Position numbers and translations under genes: made by a program. A DNA stretch of 64,000 nt from Pontibacter deserti (GTDB lineage Bacteria > Bacteroidota > Bacteroidia > Cytophagales > Hymenobacteraceae): assembly GCF_023630255.1 (NCBI RefSeq), contig NZ_JALPRS010000003.1:1-64000 (forward strand), in the 5' to 3' direction. Positions 1 to 8,983 of the stretch are shown in pieces. Numbering within the stretch: the first letter of the stretch is position 1; every line of letters begins with the position of its first letter. The notes below the pieces were generated by a model, which saw only the letters and a program-made list of their open reading frames with translations, did not search any database and was not told the DNA's origin.

Positions 1-63
1 TCTTGGAACTATAGCCACGGAAAAGGCTATATAACTATAGCATCTCCAATTCACTATAGTAGC

Positions 64-246
64 TGCTATCGAAAGCTTTCAGTCTTTGGGTTGAGCGCCT
101 TTGATTTGTTGCGGTGGCGCAGCCAACCCGAGGTACGAGGGTAGCTTCAAATCAGCAGCGCGATGCCCGAAGACGGGGCCCCGCGGCCGTGAGCGCACCA
201 AAGCCAACTATGGTAACTATAGGTAAGCAGAGCTCCTAGGATCAGA
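64..246 (-). repeat. Dispersed intergenic hairpin element, copy 1
   Basis: The reverse complement matches the elements at 4055-4237 and 26207-26386. Shared blocks, in order, are CCTRGGAGCTCT, a TATAGT stretch, TGGCTTTGGTGCGCTCA, GGCCG, CCCCGTCTT, a GCGC, a diverged interior, GGCGCTC, then an AAGACTGA block and a CGATAGC end. The stem arms on the plus strand are GTCTTTGGG (82-90) and CCCGAAGAC (166-174), which pair with one G-T wobble. The interior differs from the other copies but has its own inverted repeat, TGATTTG with CAAATCA. No ORF and no transposase are present. Confidence 0.8.
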
Positions 247-311
247 GGTAGCTATGAAAGGAAGACTTGACGTCAACTGCAACTATAGATTTCAGCTACA
301 GAACTATAAGA

Positions 312-384
312 TTTCTCCACTGCGCTCAAGATGACAGGAAGTGTAGGACATATAAGATCCCTCGGCTGATGCTCGGGATGACAT
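312..384. repeat. TGTCAT-type intergenic repeat, copy A
   Basis: Blocks of the kind AGATTTCTCCACTGCGCTC-AAGATGACA followed by AAGATCCCTCGGCTGATGCTC-GGGATGACA resemble stretches at 26083-26160 and 36207-36286. Such elements, ending in TGTCAT/ATGACA, are common between genes in Bacteroidota. They behave like short non-autonomous repeats; their role is unknown. Confidence 0.55.
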
Positions 385-450
385 TAAAAGAAAACGGTGA
401 CTAGAATTTATACTTCCAGCCACCGCTCCAAACTATAGTTTTTAAAAACC

Positions 451-3288
451 TTAATGCGCTTCCAGCCAGTTATCTCCAACGCCTAAACCAACTTCCATCG
501 GCACACTCAGCGGCAATGCATTCGTCATTAGCTCTACGATCTTTGGCGTTATGATCTCCACTTCCTCTTTAGGAGTATCAAACAGCAATTCGTCGTGTAC
601 CTGCAGAATCATGCGGGTTTTTAGGTTTTCCTGTTTCAGGTACTCGTGTATGTTGATCATCGCAATTTTGATGATATCGGCAGCCGTACCCTGGATTGGA
701 GCGTTAATGGCGTTACGCTCGGCAAACCCACGGATGTTCTGGTTGCGGGAATTAATGTCGCGGAGGTAGCGGCGGCGGCCCAGCAACGTTTCTACATACT
801 CATCTTCGCGGGCTTTGTTGATAGTTTCATCCATGTACTCCTTCACAGCCGGGAATTCCTGGAAATAGGCATCAATAATATCGGCAGCCTCACGGCGTGG
901 AATATTCAACCGCTCTGCCAGGCCAAATGCCGAGATACCGTAAATGATACCGAAGTTAATGGTTTTGGCTTTGCGGCGCATCTCCCCATCCACCTGATCG
1001 AGTGGCACGTGAAACACCTTGCTAGCCGTAGAAGCGTGAATGTCCAGACCGTTCTTAAAGGCTTCCTTCATGGTTGGGTCACCACTGAAGTCAGCCATAA
1101 TCCGAAGCTCTATCTGAGAATAGTCGGCAGAGATGAGCAGGTGCTTGTTATCGCGTGGCACAAAAGCCTTACGTATCTCGCGGCCACGTTCGGTACGCAC
1201 CGGTATGTTCTGCAGGTTCGGGTTGGTAGAGCTCAGTCGGCCGGTTGCGGTTACAGCCTGGTTAAACGAGGTATGCACGCGGCCATCCAGCGAGCAAACC
1301 AGTTGCGGCAGGGCATCCACGTAAGTCGATTTAAGCTTGGTCAGTTGGCGATGATCCAATATAAGCCTTACAATTTCGTGCTCGCCTGCCAGTTTAGATA
1401 AGATCTCTTCGCCGGTAGCATGCTGACCAGTTTTCGTTTTCTTTACCTTGCTTTTGCCGTGCAGCTCAAGCTTATCAAACAGGATCTCACCTAACTGCTT
1501 CGGTGACCCGATATTGAACTGCGTGCCGGCTATTTCAAAAATGCGTCTTTCCAGTTTTATAACTTCACTCTCCAGCTGTGTAGAAATATCAGCTAGCGCA
1601 TCTGTATCTATAGTTATACCCTCCCGCTCCACATCAGCAAGCACCTGCACTAATGGCGTTTCTACTTCATGGAAGAGCTTCATCAGGTTACGTTCCTGCA
1701 ACAGAGGCTCAAAGTATAGTTTCAGGCGCAGGGTAATGTCGGCATCTTCACAGGCATAATCCTTTACATCTTCCGGTGCTAAATCAGACATGTTCAGCTG
1801 GTTCTTACCTTTCGCCCCTATCAGGTCAGTGATCGGGATTGGGGTATAGTTCAGGTACGTCTCTGAGAGCACATCCATGTTATGACGCATTTCAGGCTCC
1901 AGCAGGTAGTGGGCCAGCATGGTATCAAATAACGGCCCCTGTACTTCTACGCCATAGCTTTTGAGGACCATGATATCGTACTTGATGTTCTGGCCAACCT
2001 TTTGAATTGCCGGGTTCTCAAGCACTTTTTTGTAAATATTAACGATGCGTTGTGTTTCCTCCTGATCGTTGACAGGCACCGGGATGTAGTAGGCTTCGCC
2101 GGGGAGGTAGCTGAACGACATGCCCACCAGCTTGGCCGTGATGGCATCTATACTTGTGGTTTCGGTATCGAATGAGATCTCGTCCTGTTTCTCTAAATAA
2201 CTAACCAGGCTCTCGTGCAGTTCTGGCGTGTTGATCAGGTGGTAATCGGCAAGAGAATTATTGAAGCTGCGCATGGTTACCGGTGCCATATCAGCTATGG
2301 TTTCCTCTGCAGGCGCTTCTGTTGCCCCGAAAAGCGATGTTTGTCCGGTGTCGGTAGCTTTGCGGCGCGGAGTTTTAGCTGCAGCTGTTGCTGCCGCAGC
2401 TGCCATTGGCTGCCCTAATACGCGCTGTGCCAGTTGCCGGAATTCCAGTTCGTTAAATAAGCTGATCAGTTGCTCTTCGTTCGGGGCATCGCAATGCAGC
2501 CCTTCTTCACTGAAGTCCAGCGGTACATCGCAATGTATGGTTGCCAGTTCTTTCGACATCAGGCCCTGGTCAGCGAAGTTCTCTACATTCTCTTTCTGCT
2601 TGCCTTTCAGCTCATGCGAGTGAGCGATCAGGTTCTCTACGGAGCCATACTTTTGGATAAGCGCTTTTGCAGTTTTTTCGCCAATGCCCGGTATGCCCGG
2701 TATGTTATCCACTGCATCGCCCTGCAAGCCAAGTATATCTATTACCTGGCTCACGTTCTCGATCTCCCATTTCTCCAGCACTTTGTTCACATCCCATACT
2801 TCAATAGCATTACCCATAAAGGCAGGCTTGTACAGGAAAATATGCTCGGTTACCAGCTGGCAGTAATCCTTATCGGGGGTCATCATGTACACATCAAAAC
2901 CGGCTTTTTCGGCTTTGCGCGCCATAGTGCCTATAATGTCGTCGGCTTCGTAACCATCCAGGATGAGCACCGGAATGTTAAAGGCTTCGACAATTTTTTT
3001 GCAGTAAGGTATAGCCACCGAAATATCTTCAGGCATAGCCTGGCGGTTTGCTTTGTATTCGGCAAAGTTATCGTGGCGGAAGGTTTTGGCAGCTGAATCG
3101 AAGGCGACGCCAATGTGCGTTGGCTTCTCTTTTTGCAGCACTTCTACCAATGTGTTGGTAAAGCCGAGTGCTGCGCCCGTGTTCATGCCTTTTGAGTTTA
3201 TTCTGGGGTTCTTGCTGAACGCAAAATGTGCCCGATAAATCAAGGCCATGGCATCCAGCAGGAACAGTTTTTTTCTAGGTTCGCTCAT
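451..3288 (-). CDS. polA: DNA polymerase I
   Basis: This 945-residue protein has the full three-domain layout of PolI, which fills gaps, removes RNA primers and works in excision repair in the cytoplasm. Residues 1-300 form the 5'-3' exonuclease (FLLDAMALIYRAHFAF at the start, then YEADDIIG and GIPGIGEKTA). Residues about 365-530 form the 3'-5' proofreading domain, and its catalytic motifs look intact: FDTET near 373, NIKYD, and YACEDAD. The polymerase domain follows, with motif A DYSQIELR near 720, motif B RRKAKTINFGIIYG near 770 and motif C QVHDELLF near 895. The length is normal for Bacteroidota. A low-complexity Ala-rich linker at about 295-310 separates the first two domains. The gene is monocistronic and divergent from the next gene. 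Confidence 0.98.
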   Translation of the reverse strand: MSEPRKKLFLLDAMALIYRAHFAFSKNPRINSKGMNTGAALGFTNTLVEVLQKEKPTHIGVAFDSAAKTFRHDNFAEYKANRQAMPEDISVAIPYCKKIVEAFNIPVLILDGYEADDIIGTMARKAEKAGFDVYMMTPDKDYCQLVTEHIFLYKPAFMGNAIEVWDVNKVLEKWEIENVSQVIDILGLQGDAVDNIPGIPGIGEKTAKALIQKYGSVENLIAHSHELKGKQKENVENFADQGLMSKELATIHCDVPLDFSEEGLHCDAPNEEQLISLFNELEFRQLAQRVLGQPMAAAAATAAAKTPRRKATDTGQTSLFGATEAPAEETIADMAPVTMRSFNNSLADYHLINTPELHESLVSYLEKQDEISFDTETTSIDAITAKLVGMSFSYLPGEAYYIPVPVNDQEETQRIVNIYKKVLENPAIQKVGQNIKYDIMVLKSYGVEVQGPLFDTMLAHYLLEPEMRHNMDVLSETYLNYTPIPITDLIGAKGKNQLNMSDLAPEDVKDYACEDADITLRLKLYFEPLLQERNLMKLFHEVETPLVQVLADVEREGITIDTDALADISTQLESEVIKLERRIFEIAGTQFNIGSPKQLGEILFDKLELHGKSKVKKTKTGQHATGEEILSKLAGEHEIVRLILDHRQLTKLKSTYVDALPQLVCSLDGRVHTSFNQAVTATGRLSSTNPNLQNIPVRTERGREIRKAFVPRDNKHLLISADYSQIELRIMADFSGDPTMKEAFKNGLDIHASTASKVFHVPLDQVDGEMRRKAKTINFGIIYGISAFGLAERLNIPRREAADIIDAYFQEFPAVKEYMDETINKAREDEYVETLLGRRRYLRDINSRNQNIRGFAERNAINAPIQGTAADIIKIAMINIHEYLKQENLKTRMILQVHDELLFDTPKEEVEIITPKIVELMTNALPLSVPMEVGLGVGDNWLEAH

Positions 3289-3490
3289 GTTATAAAGGTA
3301 GCGTGTGCGGCTATTATCTGCAAATGTGAAGTAACTGTAAGTATAAACTATGACTTTTGAAATGAATGCCCGCTGTCAGCAAAAATCACTTGTCCGGTTT
3401 TGATTGATATACGTTAGAAGGGGCAACTGTTTCAGATCAGAGCAGCATCCTGTTTTCCCGTTCCAGATAATATTAATTGAAGCTGACCTT

Positions 3491-4012
3491 ATGGCAAAAT
3501 ACTTACTAACTCTTATTGCGGCTTTGGCCGTGATTGCAACTGCCAGCGCACAAAAAATATCACTTGTTACTAACTATAAGCCTGCACCTGAAAAGCTGAC
3601 ACATGCTTTTGTAGACTCTGGAGGTACTAAATCAATGACTCCAGTTGCTACGCCCGCACTTGTTATAGCTGAACCTGAACGTAATGAAGTAGAAGAAGCT
3701 GCTAAGTTGCGGATACAGGCCCGACAAGATGCTAAATCCTATTATAAGCCTAAAGGAGTTTTCTGGGGAACAATGGGTACAACAATATTATACCCTGCTG
3801 CTGGTTTGGTAACAGGAGCTGTAGTTTCTGTAGTGCCTCCAAGCACAGATAATGCCGATAACCCAAATGCTTACCTGATGAAAGAAACTGCCTATGAAGA
3901 GGCTTACAGGAAGCAGGCGCACCGTAAGCGTTTCGGTAGTGCTGCAGCTGGTTTCGGGATTGGTGTAGCTGTTTTGGGGATTGCCTCTAAGCTGTTGGTT
4001 GGTGGGTTATAG
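3491..4012 (+). CDS. Small exported or membrane protein of unknown function
   Basis: I chose the ATG at 3491 because it gives a clean signal peptide (MAKYLLTLIAALAVIATASAQ); the frame is open further upstream, but only to a TTG. The mature protein of about 150 residues has a middle part rich in charged residues and two glycine/alanine-rich hydrophobic stretches: one around GTMGTTILYPAAGLVTGAVV and one at the very C-terminus (FGIGVAVLGIASKLLVGG). A tyrosine/lysine region with EEAYRKQAHRKRFG lies just before the last stretch. It could be an envelope protein with two membrane segments. I do not recognise a family. It stands alone between divergent polA and the repeat block at 4055-4490. Confidence 0.75.
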   Translation: MAKYLLTLIAALAVIATASAQKISLVTNYKPAPEKLTHAFVDSGGTKSMTPVATPALVIAEPERNEVEEAAKLRIQARQDAKSYYKPKGVFWGTMGTTILYPAAGLVTGAVVSVVPPSTDNADNPNAYLMKETAYEEAYRKQAHRKRFGSAAAGFGIGVAVLGIASKLLVGGL

Positions 4013-4570
4013 TTTATACTTGTTTAAACCAAGCTATCCTTCCATAGCTGCCCCTAATCCTGGGAGCTCTACTTACCTACAGATTTATAGTTGGTTTTGG
4101 TGCGCTCATGGCCGCGAGGCCCCGTCTTTGGTCCTCGCGCGGTGCAAATCTCTTTTGCTCCAAACGTCGCAATGCCTTAGCGGCACCAGATATTTACAAG
4201 GCGCTCCACCCAAAGACTGAGATCAGTTCGATAGCTGAAACTTTAGTTAAATGTTCAGTTATAGTTGTATAGCTTTATCGTGGTTGTATTTTCATAGGGA
4301 CAGGTCTCGACCTGTCCTTTTCTGTAACTATAGAACTGTAAATAAACTATAGCAATATCAGAACTGTCCCCTTGAGAGGACCATAGGGGTGTTGAAAAAG
4401 AAACTATAAAACTATAACTACGACTAGAGCAAAGGCTGGAAACTTCCGGCCTTAGATAAGGAGGGGATAATGAGGTGGTTGGACCAACAACAACTATAAA
4501 ACTATAAATTCAGACTCTCGCAGGGGATGTTGATAAAGTGAGTGTATTCAGTTCAATAATTCGTAATTCT
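4013..4570. other. Intergenic region filled by composite repeats
   Basis: No gene is supported. The stretch holds the dispersed hairpin element (4055-4237) followed by a module series also seen at 26400-26625: a TATAGTTGTATAG block; the inverted repeat GGACAGGT-ctcg-ACCTGTCC at 4299-4318; the GTCCCC/GGAC hairpin near 4366-4382; a CATAGGGGTGTT block; and AAGGAGGGGATAA near 4458. It also has many AACTATA heptamers. Confidence 0.75.
4055..4237 (+). repeat. Dispersed intergenic hairpin element, copy 2
   Basis: This copy has the same block order as the elements at 64-246 and 26207-26386. The stem arms are GTCTTTGG (4124-4131) and CCAAAGAC (4210-4217), fully paired. Compared with copy 3 (GTCTTCGGG/CCCGAAGAC) both arms have changed and pairing is kept (C-G to T-A), which points to selection or copying on the folded form. 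An inner pairing of GGTGC with GCACC is also possible. The element continues into the composite modules up to about 4490. Confidence 0.8.
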
Positions 4571-5941
4571 CTAATACATTCTCGGCAGCTCTATTCCTTT
4601 AATTTTACGGTATAGGTTTATGGCAGCCTGGTCGGTTAGGCTGGTAACAAAGTCGGTGATGTGGATGATGCGCTCGTAATCTGAGACATGTTCGGGCAGG
4701 TTAATATAGTGTGCAGGAATGAGGTCAGCTAATTTACGGTGGCGCTTCGACTCTGGCAGAAATACTGCTTTCATGCAGGCATCCAGTAAACCGCTCAGTA
4801 CTTCAAAACCTGCTGCTTCTATTTCTAATACGGGTTTGTTACGGTAGATCTTCTCAATAGAAAGCATCTTGATCTCGTCCAGCACAGATTTGCAGTGGAG
4901 CAGGTTGATAAGTGGCGTATCGAAGGCGCCGGCTAATATTTCCTGTTCATGTTCCAGGAATACCGCAGCACATTCCTCTATCAGTTTACCTATGATACGG
5001 GCACGCAGGTAACCGATCTCTTCACGCCAGTCGTAGAATTTTATACTTGATACCCGGTTCGGATCATCGTTCAGGATTTGCTTAAGCAATGCTATGCCTT
5101 GCTCTTTTGTTACAAGTCCCAGTTTCAGACCATCCTCAAAATCAATCACTCTATAACAGATATCATCAGCGGCTTCAACTAAAAAGGCCAGAGGGTGACG
5201 ATGATAAAAAACAGTGTCGCCATCACCTTTGCGTAGCAATCCAAGCTCTTGTGCAATAGTGTTAAACCATGACTTCTCAGTCTGAAAGAAGCCATACTTT
5301 TTCTCGCTGGTATTTTTAGTTTTTGCTATAACCGGCAACGACTCCTTTGGGTATTTCGTGAAAGTAGCCAGCGTAGTATAAGTTAAGCTTAGGCCGCCAG
5401 ACAGGTTACAGTGCGCAGAATAAGTATAAGTAAGCACCCTGAAGCCAGCAGCATTACCTTCAAAGTTTAGCAGGTCTTTGCGTTGGGCTTCAGTCAGGTT
5501 CTGCATAAATGGCTGTGCCGCTTCACTCTCAAAGTATGAAGAAATGGCATCTTCGCCGGAGTGCCCGAAAGGAGGGTTACCAATATCGTGAGCCAGGCAG
5601 GCAGCAGCAACTATGTCCCCAAAATCAGCTTCCTGTATGTATTTTTCTTCGGTTAGCTGCGGGTTGCGTTCCAGTATACTTTTACCAACTATACGGCCCA
5701 GTGTACGGCCTACTACCGATGCTTCTAAACTATGCGTCAAGCGGGTATGCACAAAATCGCTCTCGGGCATAGGCATTACCTGTGTTTTGTTCTGTAACCT
5801 CCTGAACGCTGAAGAGAAAACTATACGATCGTAATCGCGCTGAAACTCGCCCCTTACAGATTCGTCCGAAGTATACTTCTTATCGGTACTCTCGAAGCGT
5901 TTTTTAGAAATCAGTTTGCCCCAGGTGGTAGAAGGTATCAT
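4571..5941 (-). CDS. dgt: Deoxyguanosinetriphosphate triphosphohydrolase (dGTPase, HD domain)
   Basis: This 456-residue cytoplasmic HD-superfamily enzyme is expected to hydrolyse dGTP (or other dNTPs) to the nucleoside and triphosphate. The metal-binding HD residues are visible: H in HTRLTHSLEAS at about 62-72 and the HD pair in CLAHDIGNPPFGHSGED at about 115-130. The N-terminal FSSAFRRLQNKTQVMP block is typical of Dgt proteins. A later HPLAFLVEAADDICYRVIDFEDG segment is the third metal-ligand region of the family. The length matches the Dgt subfamily. Its exact dNTP preference cannot be read from sequence. It is transcribed alone. Confidence 0.95.
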   Translation of the reverse strand: MIPSTTWGKLISKKRFESTDKKYTSDESVRGEFQRDYDRIVFSSAFRRLQNKTQVMPMPESDFVHTRLTHSLEASVVGRTLGRIVGKSILERNPQLTEEKYIQEADFGDIVAAACLAHDIGNPPFGHSGEDAISSYFESEAAQPFMQNLTEAQRKDLLNFEGNAAGFRVLTYTYSAHCNLSGGLSLTYTTLATFTKYPKESLPVIAKTKNTSEKKYGFFQTEKSWFNTIAQELGLLRKGDGDTVFYHRHPLAFLVEAADDICYRVIDFEDGLKLGLVTKEQGIALLKQILNDDPNRVSSIKFYDWREEIGYLRARIIGKLIEECAAVFLEHEQEILAGAFDTPLINLLHCKSVLDEIKMLSIEKIYRNKPVLEIEAAGFEVLSGLLDACMKAVFLPESKRHRKLADLIPAHYINLPEHVSDYERIIHITDFVTSLTDQAAINLYRKIKGIELPRMY

Positions 5942-6347
5942 AAAGGTAAAGTATAAAGTATAGCTTGCTCGTTCATTTGCATACTCACAGCTATTAGTTA
6001 TCTCAAATATAGCCTTATCTAGATAAATTAACCAATGAGTGTTTACTACTGATATTCCTTAAAAATTACGCTTTGTTAATGTTACGTATTCATGTAAAAT
6101 CTCAGTTTTTTTAACACAATTTCTCTTGTAATGTAATTTAGAATGTATTTGGCAAGCTTACAGCTAAAAAATCCAATGTTACAACTGCTATACAAATAGC
6201 CTTGCTAAGCAAAATTCAAATATGTTTTTTTGTTATAAATCTTACCAACCTTTCCAAGCTAAAACAAAACAGGCAGCTCTAATAGTATCTGCGGACAGGC
6301 CTTGTGCCATCCCAATAGAGACGCAAAAAAGATAAAGTGTTAGAGTT

Positions 6348-6395
6348 ATAAGGCGGGCGTGCATTTGTATCCGGCAAATGTTACGCCCGCCTTAT
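6348..6395 (+). terminator. Strong orphan hairpin, possible terminator
   Basis: A perfect 13-bp stem (ATAAGGCGGGCGT with ACGCCCGCCTTAT) encloses an inner CATTTG/CAAATG pairing and is followed on the plus strand by TTTATAC. There is no plus-strand gene upstream within 2 kb, so if it is a terminator it would end an unannotated transcript. The strand is uncertain. Confidence 0.45.
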
Positions 6396-6479
6396 TTTAT
6401 ACCTCCTATTACTGCCCTAAATAAGTATAAACTATAACTGAACAGCCCTAATTACAGGAGCTATACTTATACTTTTATA

Positions 6480-6508
6480 AAAGAAAAAGCCAGGTATACT
6501 TACCTGGC
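6480..6508 (-). terminator. Rho-independent terminator of the metalloprotease gene
   Basis: A perfect 8-bp stem GCCAGGTA-tact-TACCTGGC (6489-6508) is followed on the minus strand by TTTTTCTT. It lies 27 bp after the stop codon. The loop region contains a TATACTT heptamer. Confidence 0.85.
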
Positions 6509-6535
6509 TTCCTGCTTTATCTTTGTTTAACTAAG

Positions 6536-8662
6536 TTACAGCTTCACGATCTTCATGTTACCGTTAACTCTTTGCGAGCTCCATTTTAACACATAAGCAC
6601 CCGGTGCAATTCCGGTCATGTCAAACTCTAACGGCAAATTAGCATCCGTAAATACAACTGTAAAACTCCGTACTACTTTACCTGTCATATCGTACAGGAA
6701 CAGTTCCACAGGTGTATTCCTGTTCACCAGGAACGAGATGGTAAATTTCTCATCAGCACCAACCGGGTTTGGATATACCTCGAATATGTTCAGTAGCTTA
6801 GGATCAGTAACCCTGACTTTGAAAGTATACTTAAAGTTTCCGTCGTTATAAATGACGCGCAACCGGTAATAGCTGGTACGAGGCAGCGGGTCTTCGTCTA
6901 CGAACCTGTTGTCCGCTGCGGCATCTACGGTGCCTACTTCTTCAAACTCATTACCATCCTGGCTACGCTCAACTATATAACGGCTTATATTCGCCTCTGA
7001 GTCAGTTTCCCAGGTTACTTCTACATCACCATTTGAGTTATAGGCTGCCTGCAGGGTAGCAATTTCTGGTGCCAGGTTACACTCTCCGTCCAGCTTTGGT
7101 TCCATAAGCGGCTGTCGGCAAACGCTTGCTACATCTTGCTGGTTGCTTTCTGCTATCACGGTTCTGCCACCTGTAATATCGGCCTCGCTCAGGTCCCTGA
7201 AATCTCTTTTATACTCCAGAGCATAGTGCATCACAGCTTCATTAGGCAAAATTACGTGGCCTAACTGGTGTGCGTGGCCTAACTCGTGTAGCATTACTGT
7301 TTCAAAGTCGAACTGACCTGTACCCGGAGGCCCCGGACCATATTGCCAGGTAATGTTGCTGTTAATTTCCATGTCGAACTCTGATAGCCACCAGTTTATC
7401 TCTTTAGTAGCTGTAACCTGGCAGCCTCGGTAGCGGCTAAGTGTGCGTGCCAGCACGTTTTTACCAACTTCCGATTCAGGTGCAAACATAATGATCACCT
7501 CATCGTCGCCTTCGCTTTCTTCTTTGGTAGTTGGTGCACCTATTTTCCAGTTCACATTTGTAGTACAAATCCAACTGTTCATGGCTCTTATAAAACCTTC
7601 CTGTGCTTCAAGGCGGCTTTGCATGCTTGGTGCAAAATGTATCGTATAACCACCATCATCATCAACATCTATAAGAGCAGGCTGGTAAGACAGGGAGTCT
7701 TCGTAAAGGTTCGTATAGGTAAAAGGAATTGTTATTTTATCAACGGTGGTAGCGGTGGTGCCATCATTGGCTGTTATCCGTATCTCGCCTGTTCCGGCTG
7801 TTCCATCATCCGAGCCTGTAGAGGGCACATACATTCTGATCTGGGTATTGGTCCAGGAGAGATAGGCATCTTCAGGTGCTTCGGTAAAGGTACGTCCGCC
7901 ATCGTCAGCGTTCTTAAAAGATACATTTCCTTTGCCTCGCACACTTCCGAAGCCCGTGCCATTGATAGTAAGTATAGTCTCGGTACCACCACTGGCCACT
8001 TTCGGAGAGAATGATGTTACTACAGGCGCCAGTGCGCTTTGCTGCATTTGCTTCTGCGAGGTAGCCTGCAGTTTCTGGTTAGCACTTATCGTTTTATAAT
8101 TGGCACCGGTTCTTTTTTTGATACCACTGTAAACCTGCTGAATAGAAGTATAGCTATCAAAAACGCTCTTGGCACTAAGCGTTCGGGTATCATATTTAAT
8201 AAAACCCTGTTCGCTGGCATAAGCACGTGTGCTGAGACGGGTTTTGCCTGGTGTACGGGCTAATAAATTCTGTCGCTTCAGAAAGAACATTCCCTGCTGC
8301 CCTTCGCTTAGAGTAAGTGCCACAGAATATACATGTTTATCAAGCCCGACTGTACCGCCTTCGGTTATAACCTCTATTTGTTTTTCCTGCAAAGTGCCTT
8401 TAAACACCTTGTATACTTTAATGATGTTGGAAGTATAAATATTTTTATGCTCCTGATCCCAGAAAGACTGTTTTGCTATCACTTCACCTTCTACTACCAT
8501 TTCTGCACCCTGCAGGCGCTCCTCTAAAGAAATCGGAATCATATGCGCTCCGGACTGAGCTAACACACCCTGCACCAAGAGCAGATTTATGAGCAACAGC
8601 AGCCATAACCTGTTGCGGGTAAGGGTAAAAACGGCTGGATTTCCGTTGTAGAAAATTGTCAT
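6536..8662 (-). CDS. Secreted zinc metalloprotease with IPT/TIG domain and type A T9SS tail
   Basis: This 708-residue protein has an N-terminal signal peptide ending near VQGVLAQ. An uncharacterised N-terminal domain at about 40-190 is followed by an IPT/TIG Ig-like domain at about 215-320 (VTSFSPKVASGGTETILTI). A metzincin-like catalytic domain carries the zinc motif HELGHAHQLGH near 454 and a possible Met-turn (EAVMHYAL) some 15 residues later, both hallmarks of matrixin-like proteases. A fibronectin-III-like stretch follows, then a C-terminal sorting domain (VYPNPVGADEKFTI ... GAYVLKW) of type A, the T9SS signal. It should be exported across the outer membrane and act outside the cell; the substrate is unknown. 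It is transcribed alone with its own terminator. Confidence 0.88.
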   Translation of the reverse strand: MTIFYNGNPAVFTLTRNRLWLLLLINLLLVQGVLAQSGAHMIPISLEERLQGAEMVVEGEVIAKQSFWDQEHKNIYTSNIIKVYKVFKGTLQEKQIEVITEGGTVGLDKHVYSVALTLSEGQQGMFFLKRQNLLARTPGKTRLSTRAYASEQGFIKYDTRTLSAKSVFDSYTSIQQVYSGIKKRTGANYKTISANQKLQATSQKQMQQSALAPVVTSFSPKVASGGTETILTINGTGFGSVRGKGNVSFKNADDGGRTFTEAPEDAYLSWTNTQIRMYVPSTGSDDGTAGTGEIRITANDGTTATTVDKITIPFTYTNLYEDSLSYQPALIDVDDDGGYTIHFAPSMQSRLEAQEGFIRAMNSWICTTNVNWKIGAPTTKEESEGDDEVIIMFAPESEVGKNVLARTLSRYRGCQVTATKEINWWLSEFDMEINSNITWQYGPGPPGTGQFDFETVMLHELGHAHQLGHVILPNEAVMHYALEYKRDFRDLSEADITGGRTVIAESNQQDVASVCRQPLMEPKLDGECNLAPEIATLQAAYNSNGDVEVTWETDSEANISRYIVERSQDGNEFEEVGTVDAAADNRFVDEDPLPRTSYYRLRVIYNDGNFKYTFKVRVTDPKLLNIFEVYPNPVGADEKFTISFLVNRNTPVELFLYDMTGKVVRSFTVVFTDANLPLEFDMTGIAPGAYVLKWSSQRVNGNMKIVKL

Positions 8663-8983
8663 AAGAACGGTTATGTGTTATAGTGTAACAGGTGCAGATG
8701 ATATCGTGGTCTCAACAGCAACACTGCTTTTACGCAAATTCAGCTGCAAGCGGATACAGATTTTATGCTTACAACCATGTTTTATAAGTACTTGTTTAGC
8801 AATTTATTTACAAACTAATCAGGCAAAGCCATAGGACTGACCTCTTTGTCTGAACTGATGAAGATACTTAATATTATTTAAAACCTATATACATAGCTTT
8901 CTTGCCGCATTTGCTACAGTTAAAATAAATAAAAATGGGCTACCGTTAGTAGCCCTTTTTCTGGTTATAGAAATGGTTATAGC
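8663..8983. other. Intergenic region between two minus-strand genes
   Basis: About 320 bp without a gene. It must hold the promoter of the metalloprotease gene and the terminator (8937-8955) of the BlaR1-type gene. I see no repeat element in it. Confidence 0.5.
8930..8955 (-). terminator. Rho-independent terminator of the BlaI/BlaR1-type operon
   Basis: A perfect 7-bp stem GGGCTAC-cgtta-GTAGCCC (8937-8955) is flanked by T-runs on both strands; on the minus strand it is followed by ATTTTTATTT. It lies 28 bp after the stop of the M56 peptidase gene. Confidence 0.85.

Larger units (their letters stand above)
1..450. other. Repeat-rich intergenic region upstream of the window's first gene
   Basis: I see no gene here. 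The stretch holds many ACTATAG-type heptamers (for example near 8, 32 and 52), one copy of the dispersed hairpin element (64-246, minus orientation), one copy of a TGTCAT-type intergenic repeat (about 312-384), and the perfect 10-bp palindrome AACTATAGTT at 431-440, just after the polA stop codon. No T-run terminator for polA is obvious. Confidence 0.7.
5942..6535. other. A/T-rich intergenic region with a strong hairpin
   Basis: No ORF is supported over about 590 bp. The stretch upstream of dgt is A/T-rich. A long GC-rich hairpin sits at 6348-6395 and the terminator of the next minus-strand gene at 6480-6508. The spacer is long for this genome and could hold a small RNA ending at the 6348 hairpin, but I see no convincing promoter. 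Confidence 0.5.

Noticed and set aside
64..246. Insertion sequence
   Set aside because: No transposase frame and no clear terminal inverted repeats or target duplications; the only inverted repeat is the internal stem.
646..1401. 251-codon plus-strand frame over polA
   Set aside because: It lies entirely antisense to a clear PolI gene with all catalytic motifs, and its product has no domain-like pattern.
3981..4220. Plus-strand frame across the repeat element
   Set aside because: It runs from the end of a real gene into the dispersed hairpin element; the frame is not kept in the other copies.
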